From an uncultured Clostridia bacterium (GTDB lineage: Bacteria > Bacillota > Clostridia > Christensenellales > Borkfalkiaceae), in NCBI GenBank assembly GCA_934247225.1, contig CAKQJE010000004.1:75363-139362 (forward strand): a DNA stretch of 64,000 nucleotides, in the 5' to 3' direction. Positions 63,801 to 64,000 of the stretch are shown one piece after another (positions within the stretch are counted from its first letter, which is position 1; each line of letters begins with the position of its first letter). The position numbers and the translations under genes were made by a program. The notes below the pieces were generated by a model. The model was not told the DNA's origin and searched no databases. It saw only the letters and a list, made by a program, of their open reading frames with translations.

Positions 63801-64000
63801 GGAAATTCCCCCTCTCTGAATAATAGTGCGGGGCGGCAGTACTCCTTGCTGTCGCCCCTTGATTGCCTACCAGCAAAGACGGGCGGGGCTGTCAACGACG
63901 GCGCGAAGCGGCGTTCATTTTATCGTTGACTGGCTCGGCTGGGTTTGCTATTTACCCGACAAACTTGAATTTATTTTAAGCTATCACGTTTTACCTTCTT
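63801..64000. other. end of window, no gene recognised
   Basis: GC-richer 200 bases upstream of the sigma-like gene. I see no complete gene; it probably holds the promoter of the sigma/HTH pair and continues into the rest of the element. Confidence 0.5.

Noticed and set aside
63435..63929. 164-codon plus-strand frame at the window end
   Set aside because: Opposite strand of the recognisable sigma-like pseudogene.
1..64000. CRISPR array
   Set aside because: No regularly spaced short repeats seen anywhere in the window.

Overview
The window looks like chromosomal DNA of an uncultured, low-to-moderate GC gut clostridium (Bacillota). Supporting signs are AAGGAGG-type ribosome binding sites, sigma-A promoters with 17-bp spacers, lipoprotein signal peptides, a class I lysyl-tRNA synthetase, an archaeal-type cytidylate kinase, and a conjugative-element segment of the kind common in gut Firmicutes. 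The order or family is inference; a Christensenellales-like lineage is possible but not shown by the sequence.

Region 1 (1-16 kb) is housekeeping, nearly all on the minus strand. An operon runs parE, parC, a 182-residue unknown, trkA, trkH (cut by the window edge). It is followed by a GH78-like hydrolase with oligoendopeptidase F, class I LysRS, a cytidylate-kinase-like enzyme, a ROK sugar kinase, a divergent YjjG-type phosphatase and a small lipoprotein.

Region 2 (16.5-25 kb) is a decayed carbohydrate locus. Trehalase, an AGE-family epimerase and a LacZ-type beta-galactosidase are intact. Between them, all on one strand, lie fragments: manA fused to a ROK kinase with three frameshifts, the first 32 codons of an Abi gene with its promoter and structured leader, a piece of a GLUG-like repeat protein, the C-terminus of a DUF4127 protein, and a second repeat-protein remnant. 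A 578-bp element with 26-bp inverted ends sits upstream of lacZ.

Region 3 (25.8-54.4 kb) is a glycan-use locus: GH78 rhamnosidases, a GH2 beta-mannosidase, a DUF4838 lipoprotein, CBM9-like and DUF1080/1961-like proteins, a FAD oxidoreductase, a HAD phosphatase, DUF4127, large Ig/GLUG-type surface proteins, and a solute-binding protein with two permeases but no ATPase. A divergent AraC regulator stands at its head. The likely substrate is a rhamnose-, mannose- and possibly uronate-containing polysaccharide (inference).

Region 4 (54.5-64 kb) is mobile-element territory: small unknown genes, a RES-domain protein with a DUF2971 fragment, then a plus-strand conjugative-element cluster (ArdA-like antirestriction, several small genes, a PcfK-MutS domain I fusion, PcfJ). 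It ends in the HTH/sigma pair of a Tn916/Tn1549-type element whose sigma gene carries an internal stop.

The least ordinary features are the reciprocal DUF4127-epimerase relics in two loci, the chain of gene scars at 20-22 kb, the inverted-arm element at 25.1 kb, the repeat lipoprotein family with an in-frame TAA, and the PcfK-MutS fusion.
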